A stretch of 64,000 nt of DNA from Rosellinia necatrix (taxonomy: Eukaryota > Ascomycota > Sordariomycetes > Xylariales > Xylariaceae): NCBI GenBank assembly GCA_021209875.1, contig JAGYVD010000006.1, forward strand, positions 1,674,001-1,738,000. The letters run 5' to 3'. The notes under the pieces are model-generated. The model was not told the DNA's origin. It saw only the letters and a list, made by a program, of their open reading frames with translations, and did no database searches. A program made the position numbers and the translations under genes. Positions 33,370 through 43,761 of the stretch are shown here, piece by piece. Numbering within the stretch: the stretch's first letter is position 1; each line of letters opens with the position of its first letter.

Positions 33370-35630
33370 TCAGAACGCCCCTGGGTATGGTCGATCATCT
33401 TGAACGTATTCCTCGTGCTCATCGTGTTGTATTTCCTTCTCTACCTGTCGGATATTGATATTGGCAACGGCATCCATGCCATCAAAGATGCGGGCAATCT
33501 CTTCGAGCGTTGGTCCTTTAGTCTCGACATAGAAGAAGTAAACGAAGCATAACTCAAGGAAATCCCATGCCTGCGCACGTGAAATTAGCATCTAAAGCCT
33601 ACTTGGTGCTATATAGAAAATCTTATTCACGACGAGATAGTTTAGATGTGCCGACGGGGAACTTACGGTATAGAACAACATGAAGTACCAGTGTTTAGGC
33701 AACCTATTCCAGGCGATCCTGTTCGTCTGGTTGCTGAGGGCCAGAACAGCCTGCACGGTGATGTTCATGAGCATCATGCCCTTGGCGCGTAGCTTGAAGG
33801 GCAGGACCTCAAGGGCATAGGCGATGAGCATGCCGGAGAAGCCGATGTCGTAGAATATGCCAAAGAGCCAGATGAAGACCAGCTGGGCCCAGCCGGCGGT
33901 GGCGTTCCGCATGTCCGAGTTCTCGTAGAAGGCGCCGCATACAGTCCAGCTCGCGAATGAGACGACCATGCCTGAGATGGACACAAGGAAGAGAGGCCGC
34001 CGCCCGAATCGGTCCACGTTGAGCGCCGCTAGCACCGTTACGATCAGGTCCAGAATCGTCTTGCCTCCGCTTATCTACACTCGGACAGATCAATATTTGT
34101 GTTAGATGAATGCTATGTGTTGCTGGGTTTCTCCGACGTACCGCGAGCTTCTTATTCTGGTCGGTGATGCCGGCCCCTTCATAGATCGTGTCAATGTAGT
34201 TGGAAAATAGAGCGTTACCACTGTACTGCGAGATAACACCCAGGGAGATTAGAATGGCTAGGCGCCAGCGGTTTCCCTTGGTGCGGACGAAATCGAGGTA
34301 TCCGGCCGAGCGCTGGAGCTGCTCCTCGATCTTCAGCGTCTCCCTGATCTCGCGGTACTCGAACTGCACGAGGATATCGTGCTTCTTCCCGCCCGAGTGG
34401 TACTTCGCCAGGATGTCTAAGGCCTCGCCGTGACGGTCCTTGGACATCAGGTACCTTGGGCTCTCTGGCATCCAGTAGATGAACGAGATCTGAACGAGGG
34501 AGGGAAGGATCTGGAGGAGCGTGATGGACCGCCAGGCCCAATCGCTCTGGATTCGCGCCGTTCCCCAGCCTATCCAAGCAACCTGTAGATCACATAAGTG
34601 AGAGCTCTTGAGAGGATAGCTAGGAAGGCGCCTCTTACCATGAGTGCTCCTAGATTCCACTGTCATTTGTGAAATTAGCAGCTTCCCAATAACAGTAGAA
34701 GGTGATTGCGGCACCTTACCAAGCAATTATATACTGCTGTGACCGGCCCACGATGTTGGGGATGGCATATCTCAGTAAGGAGCAACGGGGATGCCATCTG
34801 CGTCAGACTATTATTTATAGATTCAGCGGTCAGTGTACAGCTCCCCACGCCAGAATTGGAGACAAAAGATTGCAATACGTTAAAAAGAGGTCTTACCTGT
34901 TTCCAAACCCGAGTAGGAATCGCCCCGCGACGAACACTGACGTATCCTAGTGAGCACGAATACTCTCTCTATCTATCTCCCTCAGAGAACGGGCACGCTA
35001 GGTGAACATACTTTCGTACTGCGTGCAAAAGGCGGACACGACGCCGCCCGCAATCATGAAGCCGCATCCGATCGCGATCGATGTTTTCCGGCCCCAGTTG
35101 TCGGCGACATATGGGCTTTTATGTGGGAAAAAAAAAAAAGACATGTCAATAACGAAGATCCCGAAGCGACAACATCAACAACCCCTTCCTCCTTCTCCCA
35201 CCCCCCAAGGCAGCAACTATGGGAGAGAGGGAGGGTCATCGAGGAAAAGATAATTATACAAAAGAAAGGGGGGGAAGGAGGTAACTTACGTGATGAAGAA
35301 GCTGATGACGCTCCCGATGTTGAAGATGTTGACGAGCAGGCCGAGCCAGCTGTCGGCGACGGCCTGGGGGTTGCCGGGGCCGGCCTGGGTGCGGGGGAAG
35401 AACTGCTTCCAGCGGTCGATCTGCTGCGACGTGTTGACGAGCATGCCGTCGTAGCCCGTCGTGACGCTGCCGAGGATCAGGATCACGGCCCAGGCGTACA
35501 GCCGGCGCAGGTGCGGCTCCCGCGTCCACGACACCTTCTCGAACCGGGGGCCCTCCACCAGCGACACCTCGATCTCCTCCCGCCCCCGCTCCCGGCGCGC
35601 CCGCGACCGCATCGTCTGGCGGTTCACCAT
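33370..35630 (-). CDS. MFS sugar transporter (hexose/lactose-permease-like)
   Basis: Plasma-membrane sugar:proton symporter of 547 residues. Eight minus-strand exons fit with frame kept: 35630-35290, 35115-35012, 34936-34897, 34807-34720, 34659-34639, 34582-34142, 34074-33667 and 33570-33370. The fifth exon is only 21 bases (WNLGALM). Family signatures: GSVTTGYDGMLVN in helix 1, DNWGRKTSI in the first cytoplasmic loop, GRFLLGFGNS, ICHPQHRGPVTAVYN, MPESPRYLMSKDR, FSNYIDTIYEGAGI, DRFGRRPLF and the closing FYVETKGPTLEEIARIFDG. Twelve membrane segments are expected. The N terminus is Arg-rich and cytosolic. Substrate cannot be read from sequence; relatives carry hexoses, disaccharides or quinate. 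Neighbouring genes do not form an obvious sugar-use cluster. Confidence 0.9.
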
Positions 35631-37028
35631 GTTCGACCCGGCGGCGTTGCGGTGGCGTTGGCGTTGTTTTCGTTTTTTGTTCTTTGTGTGTTATTTTCGG
35701 TAGGCCGTCTGGTTTTGTTTCTCTCCCTTCTTTCTCTCGCCTTGTATCAAGTCAGGGACGGGATGCTTGGGGGTTTTTTTTTAATCCCTCCCCCCCCTTT
35801 TGGCGGACGATGACTGGATTCCCTTTACGTATATAGAGAGATAGATGGCTGATTATACCTTTTAACACCTGGGTAAGGTGTGTTTGTGAGATGAGCAAAT
35901 GCACTCGGCTTCTATCGTTGGGGTCGGGTATAGCAGCATTATATCCAGGATGATCATGCCCAGCACCGGGTGGTGGCGATGGGCGGGTTCGCGAGCGCGA
36001 GAGAGGGGAAGGAGGAAAGCCGTAATATATCCCATCATGCTGCTGGTCTGGAACTTGCTGGGCTTCCGGGGGTGGGCGAACCAATCAGGCATACGACCGG
36101 TCCGAGGGTCGTGTTGTGTCTACGACGCAAGAGTAGAGCCGTTTCTTCGTTACTCGGAAGAAGCAGTGCCACGGTGCCGTGGTTGGGTTGGGAGGGAGCG
36201 GGTGAACCATCACACGCAGAGTCATGCAGTGCCGGGAACGCGCACACTAGCGGAGCATGTTCCCGTAATAAGCGAGCCGGTGCAGCAGAGGGGACAGACA
36301 GACATAGATAGAGAGCCGCAGTTGTGAGGCATAATGTGGACTAGTCTGTTCTTGATGGCTGATCTGCGTACGTCACCCTATTCTGTCAGCATTGTTATTC
36401 TACCGACATCGTTTACAAGAGCTAGATGATTATGGAGCGGACTTCTTCCTCTGACATGCCAGGAACTGACAACATATTCTTACTACTAGTAACACATTGC
36501 CCTTTAACAAAGACCATTGATTCTATCGCAGGCCAGTAAAGTTCAGAAATGGACAAGCAGGAGCGAAAGGGAGGACGAGGGCGGCCGCGACTACACCACC
36601 ACCCCCCCTTTCGGTTCTAAGTGACGCATCCAGTCCATTTCCCCGGATTTCGAGCCAGGCATGGGGGATGGCGTGGAAACAGGATGGATGCGCCATCACA
36701 CTAGCCAAAAAGAGGATTGCCCCTAGGTAAGCCCTTCACGGCAGCGACGTGATAGGAAGCCGAAACAAGAGACTAAGATCGTCCCAGATCCCCCTTCCTC
36801 CTCCTCCTCTCCCCCATCGAGCGCGAGTGGTGGAGGCAGGAAAGGCGGGTTGCAACCGAACTTTGCATTCCTGCGGCTCTACTACTCCAGCGTGGTATGC
36901 ATAGGGACCCTTCTTGGCTGCAGCACACTAGGGGAGGAGGAAGCGATCCTTTCTAGAACTTCGGGACCACCTCCTCCACGAACCGCAGCCGGCCTAGCCC
37001 GAAGGAGGTGACGGTAAGTTAGCTGCGA

Positions 37029-37063
<35 letters not shown>

Positions 37064-38016
37064 AGCCACGAAGAGGATGATCGCTGTGGCGGGGGGGGGG
37101 GAGGGGGAAAAGAATGAGGACATGGGTTAGAAGAAAGTGATTCAGTCGTTCATCTACACTAAAACAAAAAAATGAGGGGAACCCCGGGAGAACTGGGGAG
37201 GGACGTTCGTGGATTTCTGGCTCAAGTGATCTGGGTAAATCCGGAAGAACACGACGCCTCCAATGAAGGCGCGGGCTTATACTCGGCATGGGCCTATACT
37301 TGGCATGTTAAATGGGAGAGACCAGCCCCCAGCCAATCTCGTCTCTGCTCGTGCCCGAATTGGGACTTCGTGCCACCAACGACGAAAAAAAAAAAAAAAG
37401 GTCCTTTTCTTCTATAGTTCCTATTCCTGGTGTATAGTCGGACCCGGCTTTTACTGGCATACTATCCCGACGCCAAACTCTCCCTACTATATCTAGTTTT
37501 TTTTATGTTATCCAGTTGTCAAGCTGTGTTGCGTCCCCCCCCTTCCCCTTCTAGACGTTCCAAGCAGGAGGGGAGCGAGGGATCAAGATGGGCGGGCGAG
37601 ATGCACGATCCCGACTCATGCGCAGACAACTAAGCTAAGTTAATAACTAAGCCTGGCTTACCTTACTCGTGTAATTTACGTGTAATCGCGGAAGCTCGAG
37701 GCGGGTTGATGCTCTCTGTCTCACCCTCTCGTTTACCTTACTTCACTGAGGTTTAGCCACCTACCGATCATCCTGTCTTACACCATTGCCGTCCCGAAGC
37801 GAAGGGGGGGGGGGGCAATGAACTCAAAAATGGGAAGTATATATAGCGCGCTGGCAGCGAGATAGATTAACAACACCCAAGCGAGACCGCCATGCACGGT
37901 ATATGTGAAGCAGATCCGCGACCGAGTATTACACCGGGCTCGTGTTCGCGGGCGTACCATTATCGTCTTCTCCCCCCCCCTTTCCCCTTTACCCATCACC
38001 AAAGGCGCGGGGGCGA
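35631..38016. other. Intergenic with microsatellites
   Basis: About 2.4 kb between the transporter start and the phosphoesterase stop, both on the minus strand. It holds a GT run at 37032-37060, a G-run near 37091-37106, A-runs near 37384-37399 and C/G-rich low-complexity DNA around 37530 and 37805. No gene is supported. Confidence 0.55.
37032..37060 (+). repeat. GT dinucleotide microsatellite
   Basis: About fourteen uninterrupted GT units in intergenic DNA. Confidence 0.9.
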
Positions 38017-39329
38017 TCACAGAGCGAACGGGACGGCGGAGGCGTCGCCCAGCCCGAGGCTGCCGAGCGCCCAGTTGTCCTCGACGGACCGGACGAGGCT
38101 GTAGTGGTCGTAGCGGGCCGAGTCGGTGGTGCCGGCCCGGCCCGCCGGCACGGCGCCGCCCAGCAGCACGGCGAAGACGCGGTTCGGCGCCACGTAGCTC
38201 TCGCTCTCGTCGAACGTCAGCACCACCAGCGTCGAGGGCCCGTTGAACCGCGCGTCCGCCAGCAGCGGCTCCAGGAAACCCCGCGCCCACTTCCCCGCCA
38301 CCGTCACGGACGTGTCGTGCCCGTCGTTGGCTGGTTTGCGCGAGTGCGGGCGAGAAATTTCGTTAGCCGTGGGGACTCTTTTTTTTTTTTTTTTTTAATA
38401 CCGCCGTGTCGTCGTCGTCGAGTAGGTAGGTAGATAAGCTGGGGGGGAAGGGGGGAAGGGAGGAAATTACGTACTCATGTTGGGCGTGATAAACATCCAC
38501 TGCGGCAGCTTGTCGCTGGCCAGGTCGCTGTTGAATAGCGTGAAATTCTTCGTCTTGGCTAGGCGGTTTATGTCTGTGCCTACGGAGTCGTAGCTCACCA
38601 ACGGGCTGCCCGTCGTTGTTTCATTCGGTTAGTATGGGGGAGGCCGGGCTTGAAATCGATTTGTTCTCCCGGGGGGTAAGTAAGGCAGGTAGGGTAGGTA
38701 AGGTAGGTAAGCAAGCCTTCACTCACTTGTGCTTGCGAACGTAGTCGTTGGCCCCGTTCTTCTGGTTCACGTAGCTCCCCTGGAACCCCGAGTACGGCAT
38801 GTCCTCCTGGTAGATGCCCCAGCTCACCTGCGCGGCCTCGAGGAGGTCGACGATGGTCTCCGTGTCGGCCCCGATCCGCCGGAAGCTGTCGTCCGTGATG
38901 CCATGGGTACTCGCGCCCCCCGCCGCGATGTAATTCGGCTGCGACGGGTGTGTTATCGCATAGTAGTTGTCAAGGAGGATTCCCTTCGACGCGAGGTATT
39001 TTAGATTCGCTATTGCCTTCGAATTAGTACTCGATCCTCGCCCATCCATCCATCCCTCCATCCCTCCTTTCATTCATTCATTCATTCATTCATTCATCTA
39101 ACTTCCGTCCAATCGCCTAAACAAGAAATTGGAACTCACGGTCGCCGGCCGCGATGGCAAAGTCTTCGTTTTCGAGGAATATCTGGACAAAGCGGTCGAA
39201 TTTCGCTCCCGGCACGTTGCTGGTCGGACTCAATGTCAACGCCGTGGCGCGGGCGGCCGCGATTGATGCGCTCGCCGTCGCCGTGTACATTGTACCGGGA
39301 TCGACGGTGACGGATGGCGTATTCCCCAT
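38017..39329 (-). CDS. Phosphoesterase-family acid phosphatase
   Basis: Four minus-strand exons: 39329-39140, 39009-38727, 38605-38475 and 38330-38017, in frame across introns of 130, 121 and 144 bp, giving 305 residues. It matches the fungal Pi-repressible acid phosphatase group of the phosphoesterase family: FDRFVQIFLENEDF (metal-binding Glu-Asn), GDPNLKYLASKGI, the conserved HPSQPNYIAAGG, PQWMFITPNMTNDGHD and VLTFDESESY. These enzymes release phosphate from organic esters, usually outside the cell. Oddly, the modelled start MGNTPSV gives no signal peptide; the frame remains open upstream for about 60 bases to a TGA but has no ATG there, so an unseen leader exon is likely, or the enzyme is not secreted by the usual route. 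All three introns carry simple repeats (ATTC at 39071-39098, AGGT tracts at 38676-38716 and 38422-38435). Confidence 0.8.
39071..39098 (+). repeat. ATTC tetranucleotide repeat inside a phosphatase intron
   Basis: Seven CATT/ATTC units in a row, within the first intron (39010-39139). Confidence 0.9.
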
Positions 39330-40079
39330 CTTGAACCGATTCGTCGTCGCAAGACCGAGATCACCAAGGATTATGATTATCGGACTTCGGGTACCTGTTT
39401 TTCAATAGTATCGCCAATTATATTCTCTACTGGTGGACATACACACTGATTTTCAATTATTTACAAGGCCCACGCTACCAAATGATTTCCCACGGAAGGG
39501 AACAGTTTGCTGATGGCATCGCACTAATATATAGATTGCGCAGGCCTAATCATATCAAGATAAAACCTGGCCACGGAGTGTTTTCCTGGCTGGGGGGGAG
39601 CTTTAAATTAGGTAGGTGCGTAGAAGTAGAAGCCTGTTGAGCTTCCTAAATAAGCACTTTTCTCCTCACTTGATGGTACGGGAAATTGACGCGATCGTGA
39701 TGAAAGCGTTGGAGACGAACCAGTAGAAAACGAGAGACGGTGAACGTGGAGCACATCACCCCTCCTGATCATGTCTATCCCTCAGTTTACCGTCGCGGGC
39801 TTAGTCAATACATGCCTAGATCGTTCTGGCTGTACTAACGTTCAATGTTAAATTCATGAGAGACAAATAATCTTGGAAATCTAAACACGTGGAGCGATTA
39901 ATCACGTTCCCATCACGAGCACGGTTGGTTTTTAAGAGTTTTACGTGGGATTAGGTTAATGTAGCAGCAAATTCAACAAGACCGACGGGTCGGCGCATGA
40001 TGACACTGCTCGTTGAGCATACGCTTCCGAATAGATACGGAGACCGGGAGAGGGATAAATTGAGATTCGAGTCTATGCA
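39330..40079. other. Intergenic / promoter of the phosphatase gene
   Basis: 750 bases between two minus-strand genes. If the phosphatase has a leader exon encoding a signal peptide it must lie here, but I found none that splices in frame. No other gene is seen. Confidence 0.5.
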
Positions 40080-41211
40080 TCACCCCTTCACGCGCAGGAT
40101 AATGTCAGATGCGCCAGCAAAGTTCAGCTCCTCCATGGTCTCCTCCCACAATCTTTCTTTTACGCGGGCGCCTTCTGGCGTATACAGGATTCCGGGGTAT
40201 CTAATGCACAAGTCAATATCATATCGCGAACTGAGTTGACGCACGGAGCGCTTGCGGAGAGTGGGGTGTGCCGTTGAACACGTACGGTCGGATCCCCCAA
40301 TCGCTGACATAGCTCCCGTGGCTCTCCTGGCCGCGGACCACGGCGGCATCGACGTAGGTGCTCGCGCCCGCGGCCACGGTCCTCGCGTTGGCCCACACGA
40401 GGACGCCGAACAAGAGCCGCGTGAGCGCCGAGAAGCCCGCCGTCCCGCCGCCGTCGCCGAACGCCGTGCCGGCGCACAGGCCCGGATTCGCCAGGTTCAC
40501 GGTGACGTCGCTGCCGTCGACCTCCTCGGCGAGCCTCGCCACGAAAAAGTACTGCAGGAGCTTCGACTTTTGGTACCACAGCATCGGGGCGTATTTCTCG
40601 GCCCGGTCGAACTGCGCCAAAATCGGACCTCCTCGCGGCTCGACGGACGCCCAGTACGCCGAGTCGGATGTCACGATCGAGATGAGGGGTGGTTTCGACC
40701 CCCCCGTGGCCCGTTTTGATTTCAGGACGGGCAGGAGGAGTATCGTTAGGAGCGCAGTGGAGATGTAGTTGACCTGGAAGCTGAGCTCGTGGCCCGTGTC
40801 CTTGACTGTCGTGTAGGCGTCGGGGCCTCTAAGACCGGCATTTAAGATGACTATGTCGATCCTGGGGAGCGACTTGCATTGTTCGGCGAAAGCCGTGATG
40901 GAAGGGTAGGATGTCATGTCGAGCAACCAGACAGAGATATCGGCGTTTGAGAACTCCTCTCTCAGGCCGTGGGCCGCGATATCCCCCCTTGACTGCGACC
41001 TGACGGCGAGGATCAGCCGCGTGAGGCCCAGCTGCAGCAACTGCCGTCCCGCTTCGAGGCCGAGCCCGCTATTGGAGCCGGTTATTATGGCAACTTGAGA
41101 AGATAAGTCTGTGCCGGATGGCACGGGCTTGCGGTGTAGCATCCACTGTCTGTAGAGGAAGCCGAGGATGCTGGCCTCGAAGGCGGCCTCGTGTTCTAGT
41201 TGTGAAGACAT
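40080..41211 (-). CDS. Short-chain dehydrogenase/reductase
   Basis: NAD(P)-dependent oxidoreductase of 348 residues in two minus-strand exons, 41211-40286 and 40200-40080, joined by an 85-bp intron (GTACGT donor, ATTAG acceptor). Ignoring the intron gives a false C terminus. Rossmann motif TGSNSGLG at 44-51, LDMTSY near 98-102, NAG at 124-126, Ser182/184 in VTSDSAYW and the active-site YQKSK with Tyr213 and Lys217. The layout is that of fungal SDRs related to retinol/WW-type dehydrogenases. The extended C terminus (LYTPEGARVKERLWEETMEEL) matches the usual ending of this group. Substrate unknown; such enzymes are common both in general metabolism and in secondary-metabolite clusters. Next to GST and tyrosinase genes on the same strand. 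Confidence 0.88.
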
Positions 41212-41968
41212 AGTTCGTAGACTGACGCGACATATGATGTAGGCATCAGGACGAAAATCAGTGTAGTGTTTCTAGGAGATATGACAGAAGGAAGTCTACA
41301 TCAATCAGCAGTTATTCTTCCCGGCTAACTGCTCGGGTATTAACAAGCATAATTGATTGGATCATATCGCCGGCTCGCTGTACCCAACTAGCATGAATGA
41401 TTATGCTATTCGGGGCAGTGGTAAATCCCGTGTCTGTATCGTCGTCTGTCCATTATTTCCGACTTGCTGGGATCAACTTCGGGACCGAGCCACTCATATG
41501 AGTGATCCGGATGCCATGCCGGTCAGAATCGGCCGAATTACGGTCGAGCAATATACGACATCGCCTTGTATCTTTTTATAAGGTGCGGATATTTTGGTTC
41601 CAGAATTGAAAATGGGGATTTATTGCCCTGCTCATTAATGCGTTGTTTGGCTAGTCGATAAGCCCAAATATGCTTAACAAATATCCCTTTATGGGATTCT
41701 TGTTCGTAAGAAGGCGATCAGCCTACGAACTAATCAGGGAAAGAGAGTAAGAATATATAAATTGATTCCGCCTTTGCTTTTCTTTGTACGTCTATTTTGT
41801 ATTTAGCTGATCAGCGTGTAACTGAGACTATGATATTGAGTTGAGAATTAGGATTCGGGCTTCCGTTGGCTTAGTTAAGCTTGTGTGTTAGTATTATACA
41901 GTGACCGCGCCGGCCTGGGTTGCCTTACAACAAGATTTCGATGTAGAAAAGTCGTAAATTTCATGTAA
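41212..41968. other. Intergenic
   Basis: 757 bases, AT-rich in its second half (41580-41960), between two minus-strand genes. No gene is seen. Confidence 0.5.
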
Positions 41969-42735
41969 TTACAAAGTTGATCTATTAGGGCTCCAGGGAT
42001 GTGATGCAGCGCCTGTTAACAAGCTGATGTCTAGTTCTGGATCGGCCTTTTGCATGGCCCGGCGGTATCCATCACGAGCCGACACGCGTGCGAGGTAGGA
42101 TAAGATATTTTCGTAGCCGCCGAGATCATATGGATTGAAGCAGCGCATGGTCGTCAGACAGCATACGAGCATGATATCAGCGGCGCTGAATTCCTCCCCG
42201 GCCAGCCAGGACGCCACAGCCAACCGGTCGTCCAAGAGCATCAGCATCGCCGCGAACTTCTCGCTGAACCGTCTTATCATGTTGCCATTATTCTCCGTGG
42301 TGTTGCCGGCGCCCCCGATTGCCTTCACGGCTAGATCCCGTATCAGAGCCGATTGAAAGGTGGCGTTGGCGAAGTCTACCGTTTCACAGGTCAACGTCGA
42401 GTTCCAGGGCTTGGTGCGGGAATTTATTTGGGGCTTAACTCACGAAACCAATAGAGGTAATCGGCATAGTCCTTGTGCCCGGGCACGATGATAAACCGCC
42501 CCTCCCCGTGTGTCTGGGCAATGTATTCGACGCAGGCGCCCGACTCGGCTAGCTTCACGCGGCCGTCCTCGATGACGGGGGCGGCGCCGAGAGGGTGCAG
42601 TGTTTTGAACTCGGGAGGTGCTAGATAGGGTGACCGGCTGTATTTCTTCAGCTCGTAGTCAAGCCCCAGCTCCTCACAGAGCCAGACCACTCGCTCCGAC
42701 TGGGACACGCCGAGGTGGTGAACGATCAGTGTCAT
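41969..42735 (-). CDS. Glutathione S-transferase
   Basis: Cytosolic enzyme of 232 residues that conjugates glutathione to electrophiles. Exons on the minus strand are 42735-42444 and 42375-41969, joined across a 68-bp intron with a GTGAGT donor and a GTAG acceptor. The N-terminal thioredoxin fold shows the catalytic-region Ser (VSQSERVVWL), the cis-proline context AAPVIEDG (Pro53) and the glutathione-binding Glu64-Ser65 (LAESGACVEYI). The helical C-terminal domain carries WLAGEEFSAADIMLV, the usual capping-box motif. The enzyme is of the Ure2-like/GTT fungal type by pattern. A G-rich tract with four G-runs lies directly upstream of the ATG (42742-42770). Confidence 0.9.
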
Positions 42736-42741
42736 GGCGAA

Positions 42742-42770
42742 GGGGAGGGGGTAAGGTAGGGGTGGGGGGG
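42742..42770 (+). promoter_or_regulatory. G-rich tract with G-quadruplex potential beside the GST start codon
   Basis: Plus-strand G-runs of 4, 5, 4 and 7 bases separated by loops of 1, 7 and 1 bases fit the G3+N1-7 quadruplex pattern. It begins seven bases upstream of the GST ATG on the opposite strand, so it is in the template strand of the leader or core promoter. Regulatory effect is inference. Confidence 0.5.
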
Positions 42771-42946
42771 CTCCTCTGGTTGGGTTTCCGAGGGCGTTGG
42801 TGCTACGAGACTGTCTTGCGCAGAGAATACGGCGAGGTGGCTCGTGAAGAATGTTGACTGATCATCTCTTCCCGGAAAGCGTGATGGGTTTTGCATCTAT
42901 ATAGTAGGCAGTGTTGAACCCTTTATTATAACTACTAAGGGTACTT

Positions 42947-42980
42947 ACCTACCTACCTACCTACCTAGGTAGGTACGTAC
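42947..42980. repeat. CTAC tetranucleotide tract ending in an ACCT/AGGT palindrome
   Basis: About five ACCT units followed directly by AGGTAGGTACGTAC, giving a perfect inverted repeat (ACCTACCTAGGTAGGT) at the junction. Confidence 0.85.
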
Positions 42981-43761
42981 TAGTTACTTGCGACATGTGC
43001 TTGTTTGAGTTACCTCGTTGAATCTTCGCACCTGCTGAACGACAAGAGCCGAGGTGTGGACTGTTGGTTCATCATTCCATGCGCTAGGATGGATTTTGTC
43101 GCATGCTGTTCACGTCATCACTCCTTATCTCCGGGCCCTTCTGCGAACGCGTATCCTCTTCGCGCCGCCGCGTCTTCTCTAGGTGCGGATTCTTAAATAA
43201 AGCCGTGAAACCAGTCATACAAGCCTACGATGAGTGGGTACTTAAATAGGTGAGTCAAAGTTCTCTGTCGATGTTGTCACACTTCTATTTAGGTACCTAG
43301 TTACCTAAACCTTAGATAGGTACGAGTACCTAGTTACTTAATAACTACCTAAGCACCTACCTAGTAGTTCCACGACGTCCACGACGTCATGTCCCAGTAA
43401 GAGCACGGTGCTATTGACGACATACTGTATTTAACACTGTCCGAGTGCTCCGAGAACGACCCCCATCGTGCTAGCGTCAAAGGCGGTTACGGGTTACGGC
43501 TTTACAATGCATGCCACGAACTTCTCTAGGTATCACATACAATTGCCACTTTCAAGGGAAGGTGCGGTGTCAAAGCATGGCTGACTATAGAAAGTAAACA
43601 CAGCTATTCTCGAAGCGTCAGAGTGAATGATATCCCTACGGGAGAAGACGGAAGCCCTTTCATTGAAACCAGACCATCATCGTCGTCAAGCAACCCCCCC
43701 AACCCCAGACATAAGACCATGATCTCCCCCTCCTCCCCATAGACAACAATTTGTAGCAACC

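Larger units (their letters stand above)
42736..43761. other. Intergenic with G-rich tract and ACCT/AGGT palindromes
   Basis: Holds the GST promoter with its G-rich tract, then ACCT/AGGT tracts at 42947-42980 and 43291-43365, and no supportable gene. Confidence 0.55.
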
